From Kitasatospora sp. A2-31 (GTDB taxonomy: Bacteria > Actinomycetota > Actinomycetes > Streptomycetales > Streptomycetaceae): a DNA stretch of 54,507 nt. Numbering within the stretch: position 1 is the first letter of the stretch; each line of letters opens with the position of its first letter. The stretch lies in assembly GCF_022288725.1 (NCBI RefSeq), contig NZ_JAKNTA010000009.1, positions 309,353 to 363,859 of the forward strand, written 5' to 3'. The notes beneath the pieces are model-generated. The model was given only the letters and a program-made list of their open reading frames with translations. It did no database searches and was not told the DNA's origin. Position numbers and translations under genes: made by a program. Shown here one piece after another: positions 8,098 through 16,097 of this stretch.

Positions 8098-9422
8098 GTG
8101 ACATGACCAGCTGGCGCGACGCCCGCCGCGCCGACAAGCTCGCCGACCGCGACGCCGACCGCGCCGACCGGCAGGCCGAGCGCGAAGAGGCCCGGCGCGA
8201 CGCCGAGGCCGCCCGCCGCCGGAAGGTCGCCGACGAGAAGGCGGCCGCCGAGGCCCGCGCCAAGCGCCGCCAGGAACGCGCCGCCCAGATCGCCAAGCTG
8301 ACCGGCTGGGTGACCGCCGACCCGGCCCGAGCGTTCGTCCGCCTGGTGCAGTTCTGCTCCGTCGTCCCGGCCGTCATCTCCCAGGTCGCCGCGCTCGACC
8401 ACGCCGATGTCTTCCTGCTCCTGGCGGTGCTGCTCGCCGCGATGCTGGAGGGCACCGCTTGGGCGCTGGTCGCAATGGGTGCGAAGGCCGAGCACGGCTC
8501 CCGCTCCACCCGCACGTACCGGGTCGGGGCCTGGCTCGCCGGTGCCGTCGCCGCCGCGATCAACTTCGCGCACGGCTGGCAGCAGTACCCGGACCACCGG
8601 TGGGTCGCGGCTGTCCTCGCGCTCTCCAGCTTGGTCGCCGTCTGGCTGACCGACCTGCAGACCCACGGCGGCCGCCGGCCGACTCGGGCCGAGCGCAAGG
8701 CCGCCGCCAAGCAGCAACGGCTGGAAGCAGAGAAGGCCGAGGCCGAGAGGCAGGCCCGGGAGGAGCACGCCCGCAAGCGGGCCGAACACGAACCGCAGGT
8801 ACGCGAGATCGCTGACCGCCTGCTGTCCGCCGCCCCGTACGGCGCGCTCGCCGAGGACGACGCCTGGCGCATCGCGTGGGAGCACCAGCACGGCGTCACC
8901 GTGCCGGGGCTGACGGCCGATCTGCTGGCCCGCCGGATCGGGGCCCGCGCCCGGGTCGCCGAGGTCTCCACCCTCCCCGCGCCGGCCGACCTGTGGCCCG
9001 GACTGCCCGACGACCCGCACCCCGCGCTGACGCTGCCGATCACCGTCGGCCCCTCCGCCGGGCCCGCCGACAGTGTCTACCTGGACACCGTTCCCGGCCC
9101 TCTGGCGAACGCGTGGTCGATCACCGCCGACGGCCCCGAATCCCTTGGGGGAAAAGGGCTCCAGGCCCCCGAGGGCACCCCGGAAGCGGCCCCGGTGAAG
9201 CCGGAGTCGGTCCGGTCCGGGAACGGCCCGCAGAAGGCCGGGAAACCCCTCGACCCGGAGCACCTGGAAAGGGTCCGGGAGCTGGCTGACCTCTTCGAGT
9301 CGGCCGGGCGTCGGATCTCGACCGCGGACGTGAAGCACCTCCTGGGCGGCGGCCGCACCGAGTACTTGTCGCGGCTGCGCCGGGCCATCGAGGCCGAGCG
9401 CGACGCGAACCACAACGACTGA
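8094..9422 (+). CDS. DUF2637-like membrane protein, probable Spd/transfer protein
   Basis: 442 residues from a GTG overlapping the previous stop (GTGA). Residues 1-75 are a highly charged coiled coil (Arg/Asp/Glu/Ala heptads); four membrane helices follow (about 85-170: FVRLVQFCSVVPAVISQV, VFLLLAVLLAAMLEG, VGAWLAGAVAAAINFA, WVAAVLALSSLVAVWL). A second charged coiled coil (about 195-240) leads to a cytoplasmic part ending in a winged-helix-like segment with RISTADVKHLLGGGRTEYLSR. The arrangement resembles DUF2637 proteins of actinomycete plasmids and elements; they are thought to help spread of plasmids in mycelium, but function here is inference. Confidence 0.72.
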   Translation: MSDMTSWRDARRADKLADRDADRADRQAEREEARRDAEAARRRKVADEKAAAEARAKRRQERAAQIAKLTGWVTADPARAFVRLVQFCSVVPAVISQVAALDHADVFLLLAVLLAAMLEGTAWALVAMGAKAEHGSRSTRTYRVGAWLAGAVAAAINFAHGWQQYPDHRWVAAVLALSSLVAVWLTDLQTHGGRRPTRAERKAAAKQQRLEAEKAEAERQAREEHARKRAEHEPQVREIADRLLSAAPYGALAEDDAWRIAWEHQHGVTVPGLTADLLARRIGARARVAEVSTLPAPADLWPGLPDDPHPALTLPITVGPSAGPADSVYLDTVPGPLANAWSITADGPESLGGKGLQAPEGTPEAAPVKPESVRSGNGPQKAGKPLDPEHLERVRELADLFESAGRRISTADVKHLLGGGRTEYLSRLRRAIEAERDANHND

Positions 9423-9463
9423 CCCTTCCCACCGCTCCCCAGCACCACGTCTTGGAGACCTCT

Positions 9464-9601
9464 ATGCCGCCCAAGCGCCGCTACCCGTGCCCGACCTGCG
9501 AAGGGTGGGGCACCGTCGTCCCCGCCTCCGGCGGCCGGCCGATCCCCTGCCCTGAGCCCGATTGCCCCGTCCGCAAGACCACCGCCCCGCAGAGCCGCTG
9601 A
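9464..9601 (+). CDS. 45-aa zinc-ribbon-like protein
   Basis: ATG preceded by GGAG at 7 bases. The product has two cysteine pairs, CPTCEGWG and CPEPDCPV, like a small zinc ribbon or DnaJ-type zinc knuckle. Too short for confident family assignment. Located between the DUF2637-like and the 146-residue membrane protein genes. Confidence 0.6.
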   Translation: MPPKRRYPCPTCEGWGTVVPASGGRPIPCPEPDCPVRKTTAPQSR

Positions 9602-9621
9602 ATCCGGAAGGACCCGCCGCC

Positions 9622-10062
9622 ATGACCTACGCCATCACCGCCGCCGCCCACACCACCGTCCCGGTCACCTGGACCACCGAGGCCGGCACCACCGCCACCG
9701 CCCACATGCCCACCCAGTTCCACGCGACCTACGCCGCCGCCGAGCACACCTCCGCGGTCGTCCAGCTCGCCGAGGCCCCCCAGCAGGTGACCCCCGCTGT
9801 CACCCAGGCCGCCAGCCCCGGCGCGATCGCCGGCATGTCGGGGGCCACCCTCGTCGGCCTCGGCATCCTCATCTGGACCGCCGCGAAGTGGAAGCAGCAG
9901 GCCAAGGAGGTCAAGCGCGCCTTCATCCTCGGCGCCGTCGCCATGGCCTTGGTCGGCAGCTGGGGTCTGCTCGGCGTCTTCTCCTCGACCGTGAAGTCGA
10001 CGTCGGACTCGGTCGGCACCTCGATCTCGAACACCGTCGGCACCGCCCCGCAGACGCGCTGA
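9622..10062 (+). CDS. membrane protein, 146 aa, Spd-like
   Basis: Start chosen at ATG 9622 after GGAAGGAC. The first 70 residues are Thr/Ala-rich and polar; two hydrophobic helices follow (about 78-95, GAIAGMSGATLVGLGILIW, and about 108-128, FILGAVAMALVGSWGLLGVF). The C-terminus is Ser/Thr-rich. No family recognised; small two-helix membrane proteins next to traB are typical spd genes of Streptomyces conjugative elements. Confidence 0.62.
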   Translation: MTYAITAAAHTTVPVTWTTEAGTTATAHMPTQFHATYAAAEHTSAVVQLAEAPQQVTPAVTQAASPGAIAGMSGATLVGLGILIWTAAKWKQQAKEVKRAFILGAVAMALVGSWGLLGVFSSTVKSTSDSVGTSISNTVGTAPQTR

Positions 10063-10164
10063 TCTGGCTGTTCCCCGCGCCGCCCCGGCCCCTCACACAC
10101 CCATCCCGGGCCGGGACGGACGGAGAGCAGCCAGCCCGGCAGCTCAACCCCGAGAGGAGTACCG

Positions 10165-10575
10165 ATGGGCATCTTCGGAGACAGCTCCGAGCAGGCCGTC
10201 CGGGCCGAGCACGACGCCTGGGCCCGCGGCGCCGAGCTGGGCGTCACCTACTACACGGCCCTGCCGGTCACCGAGTGGGACGGCGCCCCGATCCACATGC
10301 CGTACACGTTCACCCGGCGCGCAGGGTGGGGCGTGTACACCGGGCAGCTGATCACCGACGACAACACCCCGAGCTTCAGCGGCGCCTGGTTCCGGCACGG
10401 CCCGCTCACCACCGAGCGCCGGCCGACCCCGGCCGACTACCACGCCCGGCTGGAGGAGATCTCCGCCGCGTTCGAGGGCCGCCTCCAGGAGCAGGCCCGG
10501 CGCCGGTGGCTGGACGCCGACCCGCAGATCAGCAGCCGCTACCCGGCCACCGCCCGGGTCCTCGCCTCCCGATAG
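10165..10575 (+). CDS. hypothetical protein, 136 aa
   Basis: ATG with GAGAGGAG 10 bases upstream. Soluble; Trp/Tyr-rich centre (TRRAGWGVYTGQLI, SFSGAWFRHGPLTTERRP) and a helical C-terminus (ARLEEISAAFEGRLQEQARRR). No domain recognised. Sits directly before the FtsK/TraB-like gene. Confidence 0.68.
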   Translation: MGIFGDSSEQAVRAEHDAWARGAELGVTYYTALPVTEWDGAPIHMPYTFTRRAGWGVYTGQLITDDNTPSFSGAWFRHGPLTTERRPTPADYHARLEEISAAFEGRLQEQARRRWLDADPQISSRYPATARVLASR

Positions 10576-10663
10576 CCGCCCCGACCCCCGCACGCGAGGG
10601 GTGCGACAGGTGCGACCACCCGCACACCCCGTACCCCTCGCACTCTCTGAGAGGACCAGCCCG

Positions 10664-12961
10664 ATGACCACCACCATCGACCCGGCCGGCGCCGCGGGCC
10701 CGCAGCCCGACCAGCCGCCCACCGTCCACCTCACCAAGACCACCGCCGAGCCGGCGCCCGGCAACAGCGACCAGGCCGACGCCGAGGAGCGCCGGGGGCT
10801 GGGAAGCCGCTTGAAGGCCGGCGTCGACCGGGCCGCGGACGCCGACGGCCCGCTCGCCGCCCACCTGCGCCGCGCGGGCCGCACCACCGACGCCTGGCTG
10901 CGCACCAACGACCTCACCGACCAGGCCGTCGCAGCCGCGGTCCTGGCCGACCGGCAGACCCAGCACCGGGCCCGCGAGACCCAGCTCCGCCAGAAGCTCG
11001 CCCGGATCTCCTCCCAGATCGTCACCGCGAAGCGCACCGAGACCGGCCGGGACGACAATGACGCGCTCCGGGACGGGCCCGAGGTCGTCGCTCTCAAAGG
11101 CCGCCGAGAGCTGGTCCAGACCCAGCTCGCCGAGCACCAGGAGACGGCGGTAGCCCTCGCGGTACCGCCCACCGACGGGGAGCTGTCCCGGGCCCGGTGG
11201 AGCAAGCGCGCCGGCCGCGCCGCCGCCCTGCTCGGGGGCGTGATCGGGGGCGGGGTCGTCCTGCCGCTGCAGGACCCGCGGCTGCTCCTGGTCTCCGTCC
11301 CGGCCGGGCTGGTCGCGCTGTGGCGGGCCGGGAGCATCAGCCCCACCCCGGCGACCGCTCAGCCACAGCAGGTGGCGGCGGCGTTCGGGCAGGTCCCGGC
11401 CCAGCCGGGCACGGTGGCGGCCGACGCGGCCTGGCCGAGTCCGGGAGTCATGACCGCGGAGGGTTCGGAGCCCGGGTCGGCCCCGGCCGGGGTGATCCCC
11501 GCCGACCCGGCGGTGCCGCCGACCGGCACCTTCCCGATCGCGCAGGTCTCGACCCCGCAGTGGGCGGGCGAGTGCATCCGCCGGGCCCTGGTGAAGGAGG
11601 GCGTGCCGGTCGCCGAGATCACGGACGTCCAGCAGCAGCCCTGGGGCTGGACCTGCAAGGTCCGCATTTCCGAGGGCACCCCGTCGGCGATCATCAAGGC
11701 CGCCCCGGACCTGGAGACCCTCATGGACCTGGAGACCGGACGCTGCATCCCGACCCCGACCAAGCGCCGCGCGGTGGTCGACCTCAAGGTCGCACACACC
11801 GACCCGTTCGCGTTCGTCCCCGGCCCGCCCCGCCGCGCCCCCAAGTCCATGTCCATCAAGGATCGGGCCCTGCTCGGCTACGCGATGGACGCCCGCCCGC
11901 TGGAGATGAGCCTCTACGGCGTCCAGGGCGCCATCGTCGCCGGGTCCGGCGGCGGCAAGAGCGCGAACATCCGCACCTTCGCCGAGTACCTCACCGCGTG
12001 CCGTGACACCGTCGTCGTCGCCCTCGACCCCTCCGGCGTCGGCCTCGGCCCGCTGGAGGACGCCGCGGCGCTCACCCTCACCAGCAAGGAAGAGATCGAG
12101 TGCTTCCTCGCCGGAATGCACCAGGTCTCCCTCAAGCGCCCTGAGCTGCTCGGCAAGCAGCGGATGGGCACCGAATGGCAGCCCTCCGAGCGGTGGCCGG
12201 CCCTCGTGGCGATCGGCGACGAGTGGCCGCAGAACACCGACGCCAGCAAGGAATCGGGGGTCGGCATCCAGCTCACCGGCCGCAAGGTCTGCGCCCAGCT
12301 GCTGATCGCGAGCCAGTTCGCGACCACCGACTACATCGGCTCCGCGATCATCTCCAACCTCTCGCTCCAGCTTCTCGGCCCCTGCCGGCAGAACGACGTC
12401 ACCGCCACTTTCGGCGGCGGCGCCATCGACGACGGCTGGCTGCCCCACCGCCTGGTCCCCAAGCAGGCCGACGAGCTGAACGACGTCGGCAAGTTCTACC
12501 TGCGCGGCGGCGGCTATAACGAGCCGATCATCTGGCGCGGCAACTGGTACGACGACGCCACCTGCCTCGACCTCGCGGCGGAGCGCGCCGCCGCCGGCGT
12601 CCCCCAGCTCGACGAGGAATCGCTGCGCATGGGCGGCAAGGAGTTCGCCGGACTGTTCGACAAGCGCGGCACCGCCGCCAAGGCCAAGGCCCGCGCCGCG
12701 GCCGGGGACCGCATCCTCGCCGACACGATCGACGCCCTGCGCGGCGCCAGCCTGGACCGGGCCCGCACCGAGCGCATCGCCGAACTCCTCGCGGCACTCG
12801 ACCCCACCACCTACAGCGGCATCACCGCCGACGAGACCGGCCGCCGCCTGCGCGGCGCCGGAGCCGGAGGCACCGTCAAGATCGGCCCCACCGACGGTAT
12901 GGCCAACCCCAACGGCTACCGCCTCGCCGACCTCTCCGAGGCGCTGGACGCCACCCGCTGA
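10664..12961 (+). CDS. FtsK/SpoIIIE-type DNA translocase, TraB/TraSA-like
   Basis: 765 residues; start ATG 10664 follows GAGAGGAC. Residues about 1-180 are charged and helical; a hydrophobic pair at about 184-225 (AAALLGGVIGGGVVLPL, LLLVSVPAGLVALW) should anchor it in the membrane. The motor domain has Walker A AIVAGSGGGKSANIRT near residue 427 and Walker B-like ALVAIGDEWPQN near 512, then a QFATTDYIGS stretch. The C-terminal helices (AELLAALDPTTYSGITADE) may be the DNA-reading domain. In Streptomyces plasmids TraB moves double-stranded DNA between hyphae and alone is enough for transfer. A 44-base spacer and a fresh ribosome site separate it from the previous gene. Confidence 0.88.
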   Translation: MTTTIDPAGAAGPQPDQPPTVHLTKTTAEPAPGNSDQADAEERRGLGSRLKAGVDRAADADGPLAAHLRRAGRTTDAWLRTNDLTDQAVAAAVLADRQTQHRARETQLRQKLARISSQIVTAKRTETGRDDNDALRDGPEVVALKGRRELVQTQLAEHQETAVALAVPPTDGELSRARWSKRAGRAAALLGGVIGGGVVLPLQDPRLLLVSVPAGLVALWRAGSISPTPATAQPQQVAAAFGQVPAQPGTVAADAAWPSPGVMTAEGSEPGSAPAGVIPADPAVPPTGTFPIAQVSTPQWAGECIRRALVKEGVPVAEITDVQQQPWGWTCKVRISEGTPSAIIKAAPDLETLMDLETGRCIPTPTKRRAVVDLKVAHTDPFAFVPGPPRRAPKSMSIKDRALLGYAMDARPLEMSLYGVQGAIVAGSGGGKSANIRTFAEYLTACRDTVVVALDPSGVGLGPLEDAAALTLTSKEEIECFLAGMHQVSLKRPELLGKQRMGTEWQPSERWPALVAIGDEWPQNTDASKESGVGIQLTGRKVCAQLLIASQFATTDYIGSAIISNLSLQLLGPCRQNDVTATFGGGAIDDGWLPHRLVPKQADELNDVGKFYLRGGGYNEPIIWRGNWYDDATCLDLAAERAAAGVPQLDEESLRMGGKEFAGLFDKRGTAAKAKARAAAGDRILADTIDALRGASLDRARTERIAELLAALDPTTYSGITADETGRRLRGAGAGGTVKIGPTDGMANPNGYRLADLSEALDATR

Positions 12962-13161
12962 CCATCCGGTATGTCCCGGTTCATCACCCGGACAGCCGAC
13001 GGTCCACGCCCGAAATCACCCGGTATACACCCCGGTCGCCGCGGCCGCCTCCCTGGTCCCCGGACTGGCCCGACCACCCCCGCCACCACCCACCAAACCG
13101 GTGCAAACCACCCCGCCGACCAGGGGTCGACCACCCCGCAAACCAGGACAAAGGAGCCATC
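12962..13161. repeat. repeat-bearing spacer after traB-like gene, possible clt
   Basis: Contains ATCACCCGG twice (12983-12991, 13015-13023) and ACCACCCC three times (13073, 13107, 13130), the last two within near-identical 20-base contexts. In Streptomyces plasmids the cis-acting transfer locus (clt) is a non-coding stretch with short direct repeats near traB. The position fits, but the repeats here are weak, so this is a suggestion. Confidence 0.3.
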
Positions 13162-13392
13162 GTGACGGACGACGCCTTCGAGACCGAGCAGCACCAGGTG
13201 ATGGACGCCAACCTCGCCCGCCTCCGCCAGGCCGACCCGGAGCTGGACCGCATTTTCCGGATCACCTTCAGCCAGGCCCATCGCGATGGCCTCGGTACCC
13301 AGCTCCGCCAGCAGCTCGCCGACTACGCCGGCCTCACTCACCGCCAGGGCCGCCTCGGCGACTACCACGCCCTGTTCGCCGGCACGGACTGA
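13162..13392 (+). CDS. hypothetical protein, 76 aa
   Basis: GTG start with AAAGGAG at 5 bases. All-helical acidic protein (FETEQHQVMDANLARLRQAD, LGTQLRQQLADYAGL). No family recognised. Its stop codon overlaps the ATG of the next short frame (TGATG). Confidence 0.62.
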   Translation: MTDDAFETEQHQVMDANLARLRQADPELDRIFRITFSQAHRDGLGTQLRQQLADYAGLTHRQGRLGDYHALFAGTD

Positions 13393-13591
13393 TGGCCGCC
13401 GGGTCCTGCAGCCACCACCCGCGCGGCCAAGACCGGCCCTGCGGCCGGGAGGCCCGCGCGGCACGAAGATCGTCGCCCGCTGCACCTGCGGCTGGTCCAA
13501 GTCCTGGCCCGTCTCCTTCGACCGGCCGGCCGACTGGGACACCGCCATGGACGCCGCGAACGCCGCGGCCAGCCAGCACGTCGCCTCCTGA
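13392..13591 (+). pseudogene. small Cys-rich protein gene, apparently frameshifted
   Basis: ATG 13392 overlaps the previous stop and opens MAAGSCSHHPRGQDRPCG in one frame. Near 13460 the credible coding sense moves to the frame one base back, giving GTKIVARCTCGWSKSWPVSF and AMDAANAAASQHVAS to the stop at 13591. Together they make one plausible 66-residue zinc-binding protein with CxC-GW motif. A one-base deletion, a sequence error or a -1 slip could explain it. Neither half has its own good start for the second frame. Confidence 0.45.
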
Positions 13592-13610
13592 GCCCGAGAG
13601 GACCACGACC

Positions 13611-13838
13611 ATGCAGTACACCCTCACCCCGGGCCACTACGACGTCGACCGCTACGGCTGGGAGCTGGAGTCCGAGGAGGAGCGCTGCATCGCCTGCATC
13701 GACTCCTTCGCCAACGACGACGCGACCGACACCCGCCTCGCCCAGGCCTGGGCCAACCAGCTGCTCGGCAAGCAGCTCGACTGGACCCGCACCGCGAACT
13801 GCTGCGGCAGCGGCCACCACTACACCGCGGAGGACTGA
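13611..13838 (+). CDS. hypothetical acidic protein, 75 aa
   Basis: ATG with GAGAGGACC upstream. Contains RCIACID and NCCGSGHHYTAED, giving four cysteines and two histidines that could bind a metal. DFANDDATDTRLAQAWANQLL-type centre is helical and acidic. No family recognised. Confidence 0.62.
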   Translation: MQYTLTPGHYDVDRYGWELESEEERCIACIDSFANDDATDTRLAQAWANQLLGKQLDWTRTANCCGSGHHYTAED

Positions 13839-13895
13839 CCGACCTTGTCAGCCCGCACCGCCCGCACACCACACACCAGTGAGAGGACCCGCACG

Positions 13896-14249
13896 ATGAC
13901 CGACATCATCACCCAGCTCACCGCCGACTTCCGCCGCCAGTACGGTGTCCAGGCCGACACCGCCGCCCACATGGTGCAGCTGTTCCTGACCGAGGCCGCC
14001 GGCGCCACTAGGCCCGAGGCCGAGCGCCGCTTCACCGCCGCCGTGCTGCGCGCCGTCGACCGGCGGGAGCCCTGGACCCACGACTACACCACCAGCTACA
14101 TCCGCACCCAGTACCCCGACGCCGCCTCGGTCGTCGCCTCCGCGGCGCGAGCCGGCCAGGACCCGGCGGCCGCGCTGCAGGCCGTCTACGGCATCACCCC
14201 CGCGGCCGCGACGGAGCTCACCGCCTACGTCCGCGCCACCCGAGCCTGA
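13896..14249 (+). CDS. hypothetical protein, 117 aa
   Basis: ATG after GAGAGGACC. Helical, soluble; TDIITQLTADFRRQYGVQAD and a Tyr-rich centre (HDYTTSYIRTQYPDA). No domain recognised. Part of the series of small genes after the translocase gene, each with its own strong ribosome site. Confidence 0.62.
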   Translation: MTDIITQLTADFRRQYGVQADTAAHMVQLFLTEAAGATRPEAERRFTAAVLRAVDRREPWTHDYTTSYIRTQYPDAASVVASAARAGQDPAAALQAVYGITPAAATELTAYVRATRA

Positions 14250-14330
14250 CCGGGCGGGCTGTGCGTGACCTCGCACCCCACGCACAGCCCGCATCCCTCG
14301 CACGCCTGCCGACCAGGAGAGGAGATCGAC

Positions 14331-14933
14331 ATGCCGACCGCCACCACCACCGCGCTGGACCTGGACGAGCAGCTGCTCGGCCCTCTCCTGGTCGCCGAGG
14401 TCGAGGCCTACCTCCGCACCCTCGCCACCACCCCGGCGCCGGCGCCCGCCGCGGCCTGCCCGGCCCGGCCGGCCCCGGGCAGCGCCTGGTACCGGCTTGC
14501 TCTCGCCGTCGCCGCGGAACCCACCAGGCCGACGCCTGACCGCACCGACACCGCAGCCCCGGCCGGGCCCTGGTGGGACGGCTACCCAGCCCCCGCATCG
14601 ACGCTGCTCGACCGCGTACTCGGTCGGCGCCCGATCGTCCCCGTCACGCCCGCTCAGCACCTCCAGCTGATGGACGCCTACATTCGCGAGCACGGCTGGA
14701 CCCAGGGCCGTCTCTGGGATGCCGAGGGTCGGGTGTGCGTCCTCGGCGCCCACCTCCGAGTCCTCGCCGCCGGCTACGGCACCCCTGCCGTGGCCTGGCA
14801 GGCCCGCCTCCAGATCGGCAACACCCTCGGCTGGCAAGGCACCCCGGTCCCCGTCGACACCTGGAACGACCGCCCAACGACCCGCCAGGCCGACGTCCAC
14901 CAACTCCTCGCCCGGGCCTCAGCCCTCACCTGA
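14331..14933 (+). CDS. DUF6197-like protein, 200 aa
   Basis: ATG preceded by AGGAGAGGAG. First 100 residues are Ala/Pro/Thr-rich; the C-terminal part has HLQLMDAYIREHGWTQGRLW, then DAEGRVCVLGAHLRV, then IGNTLGWQG and VDTWNDRP. This pattern (GW.QG ... G..C..GA ... WND) matches my memory of the DUF6197 family, of unknown function, common in streptomycete mobile DNA. Confidence 0.62.
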   Translation: MPTATTTALDLDEQLLGPLLVAEVEAYLRTLATTPAPAPAAACPARPAPGSAWYRLALAVAAEPTRPTPDRTDTAAPAGPWWDGYPAPASTLLDRVLGRRPIVPVTPAQHLQLMDAYIREHGWTQGRLWDAEGRVCVLGAHLRVLAAGYGTPAVAWQARLQIGNTLGWQGTPVPVDTWNDRPTTRQADVHQLLARASALT

Positions 14934-14947
14934 CCCAGGAGATCACC

Positions 14948-15124
14948 ATGTCCAGCCACCAGAGCGTCCACGACTACATCGCCGCCCGACAGGCCGGCGA
15001 CACCGAGAGGTGCGCCGAGATCGTCGCCGAGGTCCGTGCCCGCTACGACACCCGCACCACCGACGGCACCGAGCTGAGCGACCTGCTTGACGCGAACCTC
15101 ACCCACCCGCTCGCAACCTCGTAG
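14948..15124 (+). CDS. hypothetical protein, 58 aa
   Basis: ATG with AGGAG at 5 bases. Short helical protein (YIAARQAGDTERCAEIVAEV). Last gene of the left plus-strand operon; a hairpin terminator follows 23 bases after the stop. Confidence 0.58.
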   Translation: MSSHQSVHDYIAARQAGDTERCAEIVAEVRARYDTRTTDGTELSDLLDANLTHPLATS

Positions 15125-15146
15125 CTCCGGCCGGTCACGGCAGCAG

Positions 15147-15177
15147 GAAGCCCCTGACCTTCGCGGTCGGGGGCTTC
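15147..15177 (+). terminator. terminator of the left operon
   Basis: GAAGCCCCTGACC at 15147-15159 pairs with GGTCGGGGGCTTC at 15165-15177 (13-bp stem with one G-rich bulge), loop TTCGC. Placed directly after the last gene of the transfer operon. Confidence 0.75.
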
Positions 15178-15613
15178 GTCGTGCCTCCGCCGTGTCCGAA
15201 CGCATCCCGCAGGCCCGCATCGGCTGGCTAACACAGCACCCTCGGGAGACGGTGTTCTAAGGCTCCATCTGAGCAACCGTCCCGGAGCCGGGAAAAGCCC
15301 TGGCGGTCGACCACGGGCGTCCGCTCACCGGTCCGGTGAGGGACAGCTTGTCCCTCACAACCGTGGGCAGCCTGCCGATAGTAGGGGCATCCCGTCCCTT
15401 ACAGAGGTCCCGGCGAGACCCCTGACTGTTGGGCCCCGGGGACCTTACGAACCCGGACGTGTTGGCGGCGCCGCCGAGAAGGGTGTGCAGACTCCGCACA
15501 CCCCCGATGCCGAGACGAGAGGGGCACGCACTCGGCGAGTACCCCTGGGATGAAGCCGGCCTGACCGACGCGACCGGTTCCATCGGTCCGACCGACGGAA
15601 AGGGGAGTGCACA
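15178..15613. other. gene-free, strongly structured stretch
   Basis: No gene is supported here. Hairpins follow one another: CTCACCG/CGGTGAG (15324-15340), GTGAGGGACA/TGTCCCTCAC (15336-15358, 10-bp perfect stem sharing GTGAG with the first), AGGTCCC/GGGACCT (about 15405-15450), GGCGGCGCCGCC (about 15464-15475) and GGGTGTGC/GCACACCC (15481-15503). The first two are mutually exclusive. The stretch could be a structured RNA, a leader with alternative folds for the frame at 15669, or a single-strand origin. Function unknown. Confidence 0.5.
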
Positions 15614-15668
15614 GTGTGGACGCCCTCGGTGGCGTCGAGGTCACGCGTCGGCGGGGGCGTCCGCGACG

Positions 15669-16097
15669 GTGGACACCCTTGACGGCGGGTTCAGTACTGC
15701 TGAAGCCGCGGTCACCGGTGATCTTCGCGGCTCTGCGAAGGTGATCACGGGTGGGGTCAGCGGCGCGTACTCCACCCCGGTGGCAGTCGTGGCGCTACAG
15801 CAACAACTGCGGCCGTCAGTCGTTGCTTCTCTCCGGGAGTCCGGGCTCAGCGTCCACGCCATCGCCTCCGCCACCGGGGTGGGCGTCGGAACCGTCCACC
15901 GCGAACTGTCTTCCGCAGGTGTTCCGTTTGGAACACCTGCGGTGCAGGGCGCGGACGGCAAGACATACGCCGCCACCCGGCCGGCTCCGGTCCACCAGCC
16001 CGACCCGTCCCGCGGCCGGACCAGTCCGACCCGTCGAACTGGTCCGGCATCGACGTGGGGCGCGTGGCGGCGTACGTCTTGCCGTCCGAACCGGTGA
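15669..16097 (+). CDS. HTH protein, plus-strand copy of a convergent pair
   Basis: Best start GTG 15669 (VDTLDGGFSTAEA). The HTH part VVASLRESGLSVHAIASATG and the DGKTYAATRP motif are nearly the same as in the minus-strand gene 15847-16287. Proteins with this ending (helix-turn-helix then GxDGKTYxxTRP) occur in actinobacterial phages and plasmids, often ParB-like or regulatory. The last 35 residues are translated from the inverted repeat and likely not native, so the gene may be shortened. The link from 15614 to the HTH is poor, so the true start is unsure. Confidence 0.45.
   Translation: MDTLDGGFSTAEAAVTGDLRGSAKVITGGVSGAYSTPVAVVALQQQLRPSVVASLRESGLSVHAIASATGVGVGTVHRELSSAGVPFGTPAVQGADGKTYAATRPAPVHQPDPSRGRTSPTRRTGPASTWGAWRRTSCRPNR

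Noticed and set aside
7734..9413. 559-residue minus-strand frame opposite the DUF2637-like gene
   Set aside because: Gly/Val/Arg low-complexity shadow; the plus-strand genes have ribosome sites and coupled starts.
15324..15900. HEARO/omega-type RNA with an IscB-like nuclease, or group II intron start at GTGTG 15614
   Set aside because: No RuvC, HNH or PLMP motif follows, and no domain V-like hairpin or intron protein was found.
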